The translations under genes and the position numbers were made by a program. Positions 8,548-16,801 of a stretch of 44,030 nucleotides of DNA are shown here, one piece after another. The notes beneath the pieces are model-generated. The model did not search any database. It had not been told where the DNA came from and saw only the letters and a program-made list of their open reading frames with translations. The stretch's first letter is position 1. Each line of letters starts with the position of its first letter. This stretch comes from Bacillota bacterium (GTDB taxonomy: Bacteria; Bacillota; Clostridia; Clostridiales; Clostridiaceae): contig JAJXWH010000043.1 of NCBI GenBank assembly GCA_021781745.1, positions 1 to 44,030 on the forward strand, read 5' to 3'.

Positions 8548-8973
8548 TTAGTTCTGTGCTATATTGGTAGCCATTAACTGCCATGTTATCATTTGCCCTT
8601 GCGCTTGGTATGGTTTGTCTGGCAACTTTTCTGGTGAAACTCCTGTACAAACTGTATAATCTTCTAAATTTTTAGATTTAATTGTAATATTCATAGCTGT
8701 CCATTCTGAAGAATCTGCACTTTCTACATAGTTGTACCATTTTAATAGCCATCTGTTTAAATCCGAAGTTTGTTGTAGTTGGACCGAAATTGTTCCGTTA
8801 CTCCCTGCTATTTTCGAAGACATAACAGTTCCATCAGCTGCTACATTGTGTTCTGTTTTTGTTGTTGCCATAGAAATGTTTATGCTTCCTATTCCTGCTC
8901 CTGTTGTACTTGCTGCCCCAACACTAGGATGTTGAAACGAACATGTCACATCTTGAAAACTATAAGTAGCCAT
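8548..8973 (-). CDS. Tail tube protein (DUF3277 family)
   Basis: 141 residues, beginning MATYSFQDVTCSFQHPSVG and carrying the GSINISMATTKTEHNVAADG segment characteristic of DUF3277 tube proteins that pair with DUF3383 sheaths. The fold is expected to be the tube beta-barrel that stacks as hexameric rings. The gene lies 13 bases after the sheath gene and shares its good AGGAGGAATAAT ribosome site, as both are made in large amounts. Confidence 0.85.
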   Translation of the reverse strand: MATYSFQDVTCSFQHPSVGAASTTGAGIGSINISMATTKTEHNVAADGTVMSSKIAGSNGTISVQLQQTSDLNRWLLKWYNYVESADSSEWTAMNITIKSKNLEDYTVCTGVSPEKLPDKPYQAQGQMITWQLMATNIAQN

Positions 8974-8986
8974 TAATTATTCCTCC

Positions 8987-10093
8987 TTATCTATTTACAT
9001 ATACACCAATATTAACGTATTGAATTGCACCAGCTAATTTACAAGGTATATAAATTGGTGGTGATTTTCTTGCTTCTCTATCTGCTTGGCTTTGGCTTGC
9101 GATTGAATCGGCTAAAATTAAATATCCTAACGGAAGTGTATCACCAGTATTTAAGCTTAAAATTCCTGTTGTATTCCATACACCAGGGGCAATAAAACCT
9201 ATTGACCTTGCTGTTTCTAATGGTGCTGTTATATAATTCAATAATTTGTCCATTCCATCATCAGTTTGGGCAATTTTTGTTTCGCTAGTTAATGCATTTA
9301 CAACCGCAACTTGAATATTGTTTGTAAGCATATCTAACCCTAATACTTCATCGAAGAATGTTCCGTCTGCCATCTTTCCGGGTTCAAATAAGTTATAAAC
9401 AGAACCTCTATTAACATAAATATTCCCATTTAAATTTTTAATTGCTGTTGCTTGAGTTGATGTTAAAGCTTCTGGTTCAACACCTACTTCTTTTTTGTTT
9501 GCTAAAGTATAAGCACTATTGGCACCTTGGTTATTTGCTCCCATCGCATAACCCATTATTGCTACTACAGCGTTATCATCTTTGGTTGAATATTGTCCTA
9601 AACTTCTGTGTATACTATTGTTCTTTAAGGTTTGCATTATATTCCCACTAACATTGCCTAACACGTCTGAATCGGCTGTTGTGTAAAAATAAGTTGACAC
9701 TGGGTCTGCTGATTCTATATAATTTGCAACTGCTATTATATCTGCTTTTTCTGCACCACAAACTGTACATGCATACCATTCGGTATTTGCTTGTCTGCAT
9801 GCTGTTACTGCTTGTACAGCTGTTTCGCTCGTCCCCTGTATACCTATAGCAACTTTTGAAGGCCTTGGAGTCTGTGAAAAATAGTTTTGTGCCGCTAAGA
9901 ATTCTGGTTCTGTTCCTGTCCATCCATCAGCCAACATATCATCTGTCTTCTGATAAACCTTAACTCTATCAGCTGTGCTTATAACTGTTGATTTCCCAAT
10001 TATTAGACCTAAATCAAAATTAGTTCTAACGTTAGAAACTGGGCCAACTGTGACCGTTACGTCTACTACATCATTTAATGGTAAAGTTGACAT
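8987..10093 (-). CDS. Contractile tail sheath protein (DUF3383 family)
   Basis: 368 residues. It starts MSTLPLNDVVDVTVTVGPVS, followed by FDLGLIIGKSTVIS and the FSQTPRPSKVAIGIQG segment, the pattern of DUF3383 sheaths. The C-terminus is a beta domain (KSPPIYIPCKLAGAIQYV, IGVYVNR) that can form the inter-subunit strand exchange. Presence of a sheath defines the phage as a myovirus. AGGAGGAATAATAA precedes ATG 10093. Confidence 0.9.
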   Translation of the reverse strand: MSTLPLNDVVDVTVTVGPVSNVRTNFDLGLIIGKSTVISTADRVKVYQKTDDMLADGWTGTEPEFLAAQNYFSQTPRPSKVAIGIQGTSETAVQAVTACRQANTEWYACTVCGAEKADIIAVANYIESADPVSTYFYTTADSDVLGNVSGNIMQTLKNNSIHRSLGQYSTKDDNAVVAIMGYAMGANNQGANSAYTLANKKEVGVEPEALTSTQATAIKNLNGNIYVNRGSVYNLFEPGKMADGTFFDEVLGLDMLTNNIQVAVVNALTSETKIAQTDDGMDKLLNYITAPLETARSIGFIAPGVWNTTGILSLNTGDTLPLGYLILADSIASQSQADREARKSPPIYIPCKLAGAIQYVNIGVYVNR

Positions 10094-10109
10094 TTATTAT
10101 TCCTCCTAT

Positions 10110-10664
10110 CTATTTATCAGTCAAAACCCTTACATCTCCGCTTAAAATGAAAGGTATTTGTTTCTCTCTTATAACAGATTCGTTAAAAGTAGCTGAAAAA
10201 TCTGTCCTTTCCCACCATTGACCGTTATATAATTCTGGTAATCTAGTAGGCATAGGAACATCAGTTATAAGGAAGAGATTTTTTTCTTTAAAATATTGCA
10301 TGTAATCATTGTCAAAAATTAAATTTCTTATTATATCTGCATTGTCATATGAATTCGGACCATAGAAAGTCCAGTCAATTTTATGAACTCTTGTATATCC
10401 TGTTTTTCTATCTAAATAAATATTATTTTCTTGATTTGGATTGTCTATTATGTTCAATGTTCTTGCTAATTTATCATCTATTGGTGTAACTCTTATAAAA
10501 GTTATGTCTTCTGTTATTTTCCAACTTGGTTGACCATCTGCTGGCCATGTAGTTCTTACTTTTCCTTTTCCTTGGAGCGTAGTAGGATCGATATTCAGCA
10601 TTTGGCAAGTTATATCAACAAAAAAATCTTTTAACTCTTGTAATTTTAAAACTTGATCTACCAT
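10110..10664 (-). CDS. Neck/tail terminator protein (gp12-like)
   Basis: 184 residues with KLQELKDFFVDITCQMLNID near the start and the ENNIYLDRKTGYTRVHKIDW and YDNADIIRNLIF segments, resembling the neck terminator proteins encoded just before DUF3383 sheaths. It would cap the tube/sheath at the neck. ATG 10664 overlaps the stop of the preceding gene by one base (TAATG). Function is by position plus family resemblance. Confidence 0.7.
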   Translation of the reverse strand: MVDQVLKLQELKDFFVDITCQMLNIDPTTLQGKGKVRTTWPADGQPSWKITEDITFIRVTPIDDKLARTLNIIDNPNQENNIYLDRKTGYTRVHKIDWTFYGPNSYDNADIIRNLIFDNDYMQYFKEKNLFLITDVPMPTRLPELYNGQWWERTDFSATFNESVIREKQIPFILSGDVRVLTDK

Positions 10665-11047
10665 TAATCGCTCGCCTTCCTTTGTCCTATAGCAAAGTAA
10701 TAACCATAGTCGCTATATTCATTTACTTGGTATATTTTATACCTATCCCCATGCCATTCTATTTCATCCGAAAGACCAGCTTCTTTTATAGGTGTTTGGG
10801 TTTCATCAGCACTTCTTGAATTGTATAAAATTTGCGTAGTGTGAATTGCTATTTCTCCGCCTATTCTATCACCTTCTGGGATAAATTCTATTTGCTTGGC
10901 GTTTGCAATACTTATCACACCAAACATTTTTATTTCGGTTTCTGTTGTTGTAAACTCTCCGTTTGGCTGCCAATCCCCTGTTTTCCTAAAAACTGAAAAA
11001 GGCTGTGCAAAACTTGGATCTAATATGATGGATGATACATCAATCAT
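10664..11047 (-). CDS. Head closure/head-tail joining protein
   Basis: 127 residues, mostly beta (FSVFRKTGDWQPNGEFTTTE, IKMFGVISIANAKQIEF, GEIAIHTTQILYNSR, WHGDRYKIYQVNEY). This strand order is that of the small SH3-like connector proteins between portal ring and tail terminator. It starts on the TAATG shared with the gene upstream. I cannot name the exact family with certainty. Confidence 0.65.
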   Translation of the reverse strand: MIDVSSIILDPSFAQPFSVFRKTGDWQPNGEFTTTETEIKMFGVISIANAKQIEFIPEGDRIGGEIAIHTTQILYNSRSADETQTPIKEAGLSDEIEWHGDRYKIYQVNEYSDYGYYFAIGQRKASD

Positions 11048-11625
11048 TAAATATCACCATCCTTTATTACATATGTTATAGATTTTCTTAATTCCCCTGT
11101 GTCAATTAAAGGTTTATCGCTTCCTTTAGCCTTTATTGTGCTTTTAGCATTTTCAGCCCAGTCATTCTCTGGATTAGTAAACCAATCTCTAGCTACATTC
11201 TGACCTTGCATTCCCACATCTTCTAAAGCAGGAGAAATATTACCACCTTCTAAAGCTACATTGACAGCATCTTTCATTAGTTCAGCTATTTGTTCTTGAT
11301 TCTGTTTATTATCCATGGCAGGTTGCAAGATTGGTCTAGGCGGTACTTTCCATAATGGTGAGCCATGTTCATGTACATATAATTCATGTGCTTTACTATA
11401 AGGCATATCTTTTAAATCATGTTGCATTTCTTTAATCATGTCCTTATCTCTTACACCATTCGTATGAACATACATGAGTTGAGCGTTAGTTATTTTTCCA
11501 TCTGGATGTTCTGTACTATCCGGAACACCTATACATACGGTCTTTTTAGTTAATTCGCTTAAGGATTTTTTAATATCTTCTGTTAAATCTTTAGTTATTG
11601 TTACATTTGTAAAACCATTTAGCAT
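11047..11625 (-). CDS. Head-tail connector / virion morphogenesis protein (gp10-like)
   Basis: 192 residues. KTVCIGVPDSTEHPDGKITN leads into PLWKVPPRPILQPAMDNKQ, then RDWFTNPENDWAENAKSTIK and KPLIDTGELRKSITYVI. The 'PPRPIL' and 'LIDTGELRKSI' motifs are typical of tail completion/morphogenesis proteins (HK97 gp10 or Mu gpG class). Its position among connector genes agrees. ATG 11625 has AAGGAGGGACTCTT ahead of it. Confidence 0.78.
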   Translation of the reverse strand: MLNGFTNVTITKDLTEDIKKSLSELTKKTVCIGVPDSTEHPDGKITNAQLMYVHTNGVRDKDMIKEMQHDLKDMPYSKAHELYVHEHGSPLWKVPPRPILQPAMDNKQNQEQIAELMKDAVNVALEGGNISPALEDVGMQGQNVARDWFTNPENDWAENAKSTIKAKGSDKPLIDTGELRKSITYVIKDGDI

Positions 11626-11637
11626 AAGAGTCCCTCC

Positions 11638-12135
11638 TTAATGTATAGCCATTCCGCCTTTTCCAACAAACTTGCCTATAGTGGCTAATTGAACACCATA
11701 AGAAGTAGACATCCAATTTGCCCATCCATCAATCCCATTTGCAATAGTGTTGTAATCCGTACTCATTGAAACATCTCCTACACTTTTAGAGGTATCTAAA
11801 CCTTTAGCTTGACCAGCTTTTATAACTCCTGCTGCCCCACTATCTGGGTCTGACATTCCTTGAACATACAAAGTAAGAAAATGTGCCATAAACCATCCCA
11901 TGGCTAATTCCCACGAACTATGCCATCTAGTCTTTTTTATTGAAGCGTTAGCTAAGTTTAAATACATTTGCATAACTACTTCTGGAACTATAAATTCCCC
12001 ATTTGAATTAGGCCCAAATTGTTTATATTGAGCATAGAAATCATCAAGTGTAAATTGTGGATTATCCCCAGTTTTTAGGTTGGAAGCTGAAACAATCACT
12101 TGTTCTGCATATGTCTCAGAATTTGAATTGTACAT
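11638..12135 (-). CDS. Head-tail adaptor (DUF4054 family)
   Basis: 165 residues. FTLDDFYAQYKQFG at about 28-41, the VVMQMYLNLANASI helix and LAMGWFMAHFLTLYVQG are typical of DUF4054 adaptors, which ring the portal exit. The C-terminal YGVQLATIGKFVGKGGMAIH resembles the end of this family. It follows the capsid gene in the usual order. Confidence 0.78.
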   Translation of the reverse strand: MYNSNSETYAEQVIVSASNLKTGDNPQFTLDDFYAQYKQFGPNSNGEFIVPEVVMQMYLNLANASIKKTRWHSSWELAMGWFMAHFLTLYVQGMSDPDSGAAGVIKAGQAKGLDTSKSVGDVSMSTDYNTIANGIDGWANWMSTSYGVQLATIGKFVGKGGMAIH

Positions 12136-12143
12136 CTAACCAC

Positions 12144-12467
12144 CTACTCTTTAGATTTTGATTTTGTAGCATTTTCTATAATTTCTTCTGGAGTACTTAG
12201 CAATTCTTTTTTCTCTTCCAATGATTTAATTTCATCTCTTAGAGCTTGAAATCTTTCTTGTTCTTTTAATACTTCCTCGCTGGAAGCAGAATTTTGGAAT
12301 GGTTTCAACGAACCGTCTGCAATTGCAGCTTTATAATAATCCGTTTTTTCAACCCAATCAGGTAATTCGCAAAATCCAATCTTTGTTTTATGAATTATTA
12401 AGTTTCCATTTTTATCTACATCTCCATTATGAAATCCTAAAACCTTATCTGCTAATACTTTAATCAT
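12144..12467 (-). CDS. Small virion-region protein of unknown function
   Basis: 107 residues. The first half has a beta-rich, zinc-free look (GFHNGDVDKNGNLIIHKTKIGF) with a WVEKTDYYKAAIADGSLKPF segment reminiscent of short head-region proteins that follow the capsid gene. The second half is a charged coiled coil (SSEEVLKEQERFQALRDEIK) ending in a Lys/Ser-rich tail. It is separated from the capsid gene by an intrinsic terminator. Possibly a minor head protein; no firm function. Confidence 0.7.
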   Translation of the reverse strand: MIKVLADKVLGFHNGDVDKNGNLIIHKTKIGFCELPDWVEKTDYYKAAIADGSLKPFQNSASSEEVLKEQERFQALRDEIKSLEEKKELLSTPEEIIENATKSKSKE

Positions 12468-12480
12468 TTATTTTCCTCCT

Positions 12481-12520
12481 AAAAATAGCTAGAAGATAAT
12501 TAATATCCACTAGCTTATTT
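12481..12520 (-). terminator. Intrinsic terminator after the major capsid gene
   Basis: On the minus strand AAATAAGCTAG (12520-12510) pairs with CTAGCTATTTTT (12492-12481), giving a stem of about nine pairs that runs into a T tract. It would cut transcript levels for downstream tail genes compared with the capsid. Confidence 0.65.
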
Positions 12521-12544
12521 GTTAAATTATTTATTTTGTTATGC

Positions 12545-13588
12545 TTAAATACCGTCTGTATATCCAGCACAAGTATAATAAAGGTACTTAACTTGTGAAA
12601 ATTGGCTTGCAAAAATTGTTTCGTATGAAGCACTAGTTGTATTTGGTGCTGTCATAACTCTGCTTAGTGGTACTGGCAAGTCTATATTTACTCTGTTTGG
12701 TGCTTTAACATATGCTACCATTCTTTGAGTTCCACCAACTCCCGCACCTGTGCACCATCTGCAAGGGTAAATCTCTAAGTTTATACCTTGATTTGATGCA
12801 ATATTATTCTCTAACAAGTAATTTAAAATACTTTGTGTTCCTGCGCTAGTCACTGGAGTATTGGCAATATAAGAATAATTTGCCCAATCTATTAAAACCC
12901 TATTAGCCATACCACTTAAATCATACCCTGACGCTGTAACTGTATTTGTTAGCAACTGGTTAATATCATTCATGATTTCCACTGGTGTTTTTTTGCTCCA
13001 TAAAGGGGAACCTGAAGCACCATTTACAGCACTTACAGCAACTATATTGGGATTATTAATTAATCCATAGGTACCTGTTTTACTAATACCAACATACACA
13101 TTACGATCAATCATTTTGCTATGATTCAATCTAACGCCATCATCAAGTATTTGAGATAAACTTTTACCGATTTGTTGTAATTTAAGCTCATCAAATAAAG
13201 GTGCTCTCAATATTTCAGAGAATGTATGCACTTTGAATACATCTTTCGAAATATTTGCTTGCGATACTGGAATGTTAGTTGTTTCACTTCCGATTATTGA
13301 ATCTTCATCACTTCCAGTGGTTGCATAATCAACAAATATATTAGAAGTGATTGAAGTCCAACCACCACCTGGAAGCATGTCTATGTCTCTAGGTGCAGTT
13401 AATGAAGTTAAAGGTTCTAATAATCTTGGATCTTGTTTTTCAAGTTCTCCAGCTAAAAACGCTAAACCTCCACTAGTACCACTGTCCATTCCTGGTCCAT
13501 AAATCGCACCAGGCGCCTGTGCCATAACAACTCCACGTTGTCCGGAACTCATAATTGAATCCATTGTTTGCTTCATTATACTATTCAT
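12545..13588 (-). CDS. Major capsid protein (DUF2184 family)
   Basis: 347 residues with the DUF2184 pattern: LAFLAGELEKQDPRLLEPLT, RDIDMLPGGGWTSITSNIFV, a PVSQANISKDVFKVHTFSEI segment that leads to ILRAPLFDELK, and late Cys/aromatic strands. DUF2184 proteins are HK97-fold capsid proteins in phages with DUF3383 sheaths. There is no N-terminal scaffold domain; a separate scaffold-like region is in the protease gene. GGAGGATTTAAAAT precedes ATG 13588. Confidence 0.85.
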   Translation of the reverse strand: MNSIMKQTMDSIMSSGQRGVVMAQAPGAIYGPGMDSGTSGGLAFLAGELEKQDPRLLEPLTSLTAPRDIDMLPGGGWTSITSNIFVDYATTGSDEDSIIGSETTNIPVSQANISKDVFKVHTFSEILRAPLFDELKLQQIGKSLSQILDDGVRLNHSKMIDRNVYVGISKTGTYGLINNPNIVAVSAVNGASGSPLWSKKTPVEIMNDINQLLTNTVTASGYDLSGMANRVLIDWANYSYIANTPVTSAGTQSILNYLLENNIASNQGINLEIYPCRWCTGAGVGGTQRMVAYVKAPNRVNIDLPVPLSRVMTAPNTTSASYETIFASQFSQVKYLYYTCAGYTDGI

Positions 13589-13604
13589 ATTTTAAATCCT
13601 CCTA

Positions 13605-14168
13605 TTATGCATTAAGTTGAGTTAATAGTGTTATTTCAGTAATGCCCGAATCATCTTTTTTACCTGTTGTCCATCTTGCATTTGTAAGTTGAACCGCTGT
13701 TCCTCCGGCAGGTGAATTTGTCGCAACCAAAGATCCTACTGGTGAAATAGTTCCAGCAACTGTAACTATATATACAAGCCCATTTGCTGTTGGGGTTCCT
13801 TCTGTACAAAATACAGGAACACTACCTTGTTGTAATACATCACATGGTGTATTTGGTTCAAACTGACCAGTACCTACATTCGCGCCATATCCATATGTCA
13901 TGGATTGCTTAACTTCTGATACTGCAATACCTCCAAAGTTAGCAACTATTGCAGTACTTACGTCTGTCCCTGTAGCCCCAAATAAAGAATAAGTATTATC
14001 TGGATTAACTACAACGCAAGCCCCAAAAGGTATTGATGGTTGCGTTTCAATCCCATTTCCATCTAAAATTGACTTAACAGGCCTTGAAGTTATTTTGTTT
14101 AAAGGATTACGAGATACTTTACCTGCAAATCCTAAATTTAATGATTTTTGTATAACTGTTCCTGGCAT
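13605..14168 (-). CDS. Structural cement/decoration protein (Gp24-like)
   Basis: 187 residues, rich in Gly, Ala, Thr and Val, with NLGFAGKVSRNPLNKITSRP at the start, then IPFGACVVVNPDNTYSLFGA, IVANFGGIAVSEVKQSMTYG and VPVFCTEGTPTANGLVYIVT. These alternating strands are those of head decoration (cement) proteins encoded between protease and capsid. It would stabilise the shell against packaged DNA pressure. Confidence 0.78.
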   Translation of the reverse strand: MPGTVIQKSLNLGFAGKVSRNPLNKITSRPVKSILDGNGIETQPSIPFGACVVVNPDNTYSLFGATGTDVSTAIVANFGGIAVSEVKQSMTYGYGANVGTGQFEPNTPCDVLQQGSVPVFCTEGTPTANGLVYIVTVAGTISPVGSLVATNSPAGGTAVQLTNARWTTGKKDDSGITEITLLTQLNA

Positions 14169-14193
14169 AAATTTTCCTCCTTATTTATCTAAA

Positions 14194-15453
14194 TTATTTA
14201 TTATTTTTCATTTTTTCTCCAGCAGCTTTCCATGCTTCGCAACTTTTTTCAGCTGCTTCAGAAGTAGTAAGTTTTTGATGAATTGCCGCATCCATTGCAG
14301 ATTTTTTATTCTCCGATATAGTGTTTAAAATATTTGCATATCCATTTGTCGCGCAAGCTCTAGCATCGTGTACAGTAGATTTTAACTTTTTAGCTGTCTC
14401 TGTTCTTGTTTTTTCATCTGGAATAGCCATTATGATAGGTTTCATATCTTGTACAAATTTCTTCAAAGCTGCATCAGTAGCATTGCCCTTTTCACCTTGA
14501 TCTTCTTTTTCGGGTTCTTCATCTTTAACTTCTTCTTCATCTTTAACTTCTTCTTTTCCATCAAGATCTTCTTCTATGGAATCCATTATAGTTTCTGCAT
14601 CATCAGCGACTTTCTTTTCACTTTTTTCAGCTGCCTTTAACGCCTTCACTTCTTCAATTAATGTTTTTGCCCATTCTGGAATCGCTTCATCAGAATCCTT
14701 AACCTCTTCTTTTTTATCATCATCCTTAGTTTCTTTTTTCTCATGTTCAGAATTTTTTACTTCCTCTTTTTCATCTTCCTCATTCATCGCATCCATTGCC
14801 TTTGCGATATCCTCTGGTTCAGCATCTTGTACGTATGCTTTGAACCCCATTGCTGTTAAGACTTTTTTTGAAATTTTACCCATATATTTTTTACCTCCTA
14901 ATATTTGTTCTTTTTCTGGTTTAGCATCATGTATTGCTACCTTGCTGCCAGCCCTACCATTTGGTACAACCGCAACATGATTACCTATTATATTTTTTTG
15001 TTCATATTTGCCGTCTCCAATTTTATGCCAAGTGCAATCATAACCGCATGATACTTCACGTTTTAAGTTATTTTGTACTTCTGATACAAGTCCAGCATCT
15101 TTTATAAATAAATCCGCAACTAAAAAATCACCATCACGCCTTATATTTTGTATGTGCCCTCGCTCAATCATTGGAGTAGTATCAATATCAAGATTTGACG
15201 TAGGATGTGTATTAGTTACTGACTTTCCTTCAAAGCTCGACATTGTAGCTTCACTGAATAGTTCTTCTGGACTTCTATAAACTTTGCATAAATTGCCATA
15301 TGGTTCGTTAAAATCTGCTGGCAATTCTTGTCCATAGTAATCCATCCATCCTGTACGTCCAATTGGAACGTTGGTACAACACAAATATCCTTCAGGGGTT
15401 TCTTTTATGTTATCACTAATTTTTGAACCGTAATAAGCTTTCAGTTTCATCAC
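14194..15453 (-). CDS. Prohead maturation protease with scaffold-like tail (DUF2213)
   Basis: 419 residues. Residues about 1-165 form the DUF2213 protease-like domain: GYLCCTNVPIGRTGWMDYYG, FEGKSVTNTHP (candidate catalytic His in the SVTNTHP motif) and IIGNHVAVVPNGRAGSK. The middle (about 185-320) is extremely Glu/Lys/Asp-rich with low complexity (EEDEKEEVKN, DDDKKEEVKD), and the end is helical, as expected for an internal scaffold. So one polypeptide appears to provide both scaffold and protease. Its 5' end is overlapped for 38 bases by the preceding gene. Confidence 0.85.
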   Translation of the reverse strand: MMKLKAYYGSKISDNIKETPEGYLCCTNVPIGRTGWMDYYGQELPADFNEPYGNLCKVYRSPEELFSEATMSSFEGKSVTNTHPTSNLDIDTTPMIERGHIQNIRRDGDFLVADLFIKDAGLVSEVQNNLKREVSCGYDCTWHKIGDGKYEQKNIIGNHVAVVPNGRAGSKVAIHDAKPEKEQILGGKKYMGKISKKVLTAMGFKAYVQDAEPEDIAKAMDAMNEEDEKEEVKNSEHEKKETKDDDKKEEVKDSDEAIPEWAKTLIEEVKALKAAEKSEKKVADDAETIMDSIEEDLDGKEEVKDEEEVKDEEPEKEDQGEKGNATDAALKKFVQDMKPIIMAIPDEKTRTETAKKLKSTVHDARACATNGYANILNTISENKKSAMDAAIHQKLTTSEAAEKSCEAWKAAGEKMKNNK

Positions 15454-15694
15454 CTCCCTTCAGGTAATTTTGAGCATAAAAATAAGCCCTATTTCTAAGG
15501 CTTTGGAAACCAATATTATTTCCAGTTAGTTTACAATAAGCTTTTCCTGTCACTTCTTTTAATTCTTTTTCTAATTCAACCATACTCATACTATTTAATT
15601 TTTCTCTATAATTTCTTTCTAAAAATGCCATCTTATTTTCGATGATAAGTCTTTTTATATCATCAATGTAATATTGTATGTTATATATTTTCAT
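15416..15694 (-). CDS. Small protein of unknown function in the head operon
   Basis: 92 residues from ATG 15694, chosen for the AGGAGTTGAGATT ribosome site. It is helical (YYIDDIKRLIIENKMAFLER, MSMVELEKELKEVTGKAYCK) with one Cys and no recognised domain. Its last 38 bases overlap the start of the protease gene in another frame, suggesting translational coupling. It may be a non-structural assembly factor, but this is a guess from location. Confidence 0.6.
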   Translation of the reverse strand: MKIYNIQYYIDDIKRLIIENKMAFLERNYREKLNSMSMVELEKELKEVTGKAYCKLTGNNIGFQSLRNRAYFYAQNYLKGGDETESLLRFKN

Positions 15695-15712
15695 AATCTC
15701 AACTCCTGGGCA

Positions 15713-15741
15713 TAAAAATAACACCTACATGAGTAAGTGTT
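15713..15741 (-). terminator. Intrinsic terminator
   Basis: Minus strand AACACTTAC (15741-15733) pairs with GTAGGTGTT (15728-15720), one G-T wobble, followed by ATTTTTAT. It lies at the stop of the 121-residue gene and ahead of the head operon genes, so read-through is needed for the latter unless a promoter lies between. Confidence 0.6.
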
Positions 15742-16106
15742 TAAGATATTTTTTCGAAATCAACTGCTTCTGAATAAAACCCATTTGAATTTCCATACCG
15801 CCTTATATCAACATATCCTTTAATTGTAGCAAGCTTATAAAAAGTCCATGTAAAACTTGAATCGTCATATTCATTATTCCTTGGGTTTTCGTAACTTGTT
15901 GATTCTTCTGCCAATACTATGGGCTTTCCCATTATATCTTTTATATCTCCATTTATATCCTCTATTGTTACTGATTCTGAACATTCTTGGTTATGAAACA
16001 TTTTGTAAATTTCTGTGTCTGTGTAAAATAATATTTCATCTTTTTCTTCTGAAACATCAACTTTAGTTAATATTTTCCCTTTTAAATCTTCAAATGTAAT
16101 ACTCAT
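15741..16106 (-). CDS. DUF7448-like small protein
   Basis: 121 residues. The C-terminal FTWTFYKLATIKGYVDIRRYGNSNGFYSEAV region (about 84-114) is the hallmark of the DUF7448 family, in which an N-terminal strand (MSITFEDLKGKILTKVD) is followed by DEILFYTDTEIYKMFHNQ and this final beta unit. The family is spread through phages and hosts of Gram-positive bacteria and has no proven role. It stands apart from the structural genes by terminators, so it may be a moron-type cargo gene. Confidence 0.7.
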   Translation of the reverse strand: MSITFEDLKGKILTKVDVSEEKDEILFYTDTEIYKMFHNQECSESVTIEDINGDIKDIMGKPIVLAEESTSYENPRNNEYDDSSFTWTFYKLATIKGYVDIRRYGNSNGFYSEAVDFEKIS

Positions 16107-16265
16107 ACTCGAACCCCTTTCAATTTCGGGAAATCAAAATTTAGCGAAATAATTATACACACTTTATTAAATTTTAAAGTATTTTACCGATATTTTTAGC
16201 ACTTTTATACAATTATACATTAATTATTGTATAATTATACTGATTATTTTTGTATATTATTCATT
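16107..16265. other. Intergenic region with an AT-rich inverted repeat
   Basis: This 159-base stretch is almost pure A/T. A pair of arms, TATACAAT and ATTGTATA (about 16207-16236), can form a stem; TATAAT-like hexamers occur on both strands. It could hold a weak promoter for the 121-residue gene downstream on the minus strand. No coding frame with a ribosome site was found. Confidence 0.35.
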
Positions 16266-16784
16266 TTATTTTTCTTCTGCAAATTCATAACTAACAAAAT
16301 GATCTAGATTTATTGCAGCCTTATCTCCAAATTTCATAATTGCAATTCCATTATCATAACTATCAACTTGAATATCACGTAGTGCTACACCTTCTAAACT
16401 CAAACTTCCATTTGTTGTTTCAATAAATAATTTTTGCATCTTTTCATTTCCTTTTGCATGTTTCTCGCATACTGGTAATTCACCATTGTAATAATTCAAT
16501 TGTTGCTTTATTATTTCTTCAGCTATTTTAGTTCTAATGACAATAGCAGGAATATCCTTAAATGCACCGAATCTATGACGTTGAAAATCTATGGCTTTTA
16601 TTCTTACTGGAAATGTCGCGGATTTATATCTTACATAACAAACAACTTCCAAAGTGGATATGTCGGCTTGACAATCCAATATCTCTAAATCACAATTACA
16701 TGAAAAACCTTTATAATTAATTACTTTTTGCCAATAATCTGAATTAAGCTCTTCTTTTATTTTCTTTTCTAATTCATTATCCAT
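16266..16784 (-). CDS. Hypothetical protein between minor head and DUF7448 genes
   Basis: 172 residues, not recognised. It has a charged N-terminal helix (DNELEKKIKEELNSDYWQKV), then strands with several Cys (FSCNCDLEILDCQADI, VCEKHAKG) and an acidic end. Hydrophobic transmembrane segments are absent. GAAAGGATTTGAGATT precedes ATG 16784. It is co-transcribed with the minor head protein upstream (17-base gap), so it may be an accessory head gene. Confidence 0.65.
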   Translation of the reverse strand: MDNELEKKIKEELNSDYWQKVINYKGFSCNCDLEILDCQADISTLEVVCYVRYKSATFPVRIKAIDFQRHRFGAFKDIPAIVIRTKIAEEIIKQQLNYYNGELPVCEKHAKGNEKMQKLFIETTNGSLSLEGVALRDIQVDSYDNGIAIMKFGDKAAINLDHFVSYEFAEEK

Positions 16785-16801
16785 AATCTCAAATCCTTTC
16801 T

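Noticed and set aside
9648..9923. Second minus-strand frame within the sheath gene
   Set aside because: It is an alternative frame inside a well-identified structural gene and has no start signal.
14449..14980. Plus-strand frames opposite the Glu/Lys-rich part of the maturation protease
   Set aside because: They are Ser/Phe-rich mirror frames of an acidic low-complexity coding region, with no ribosome sites.
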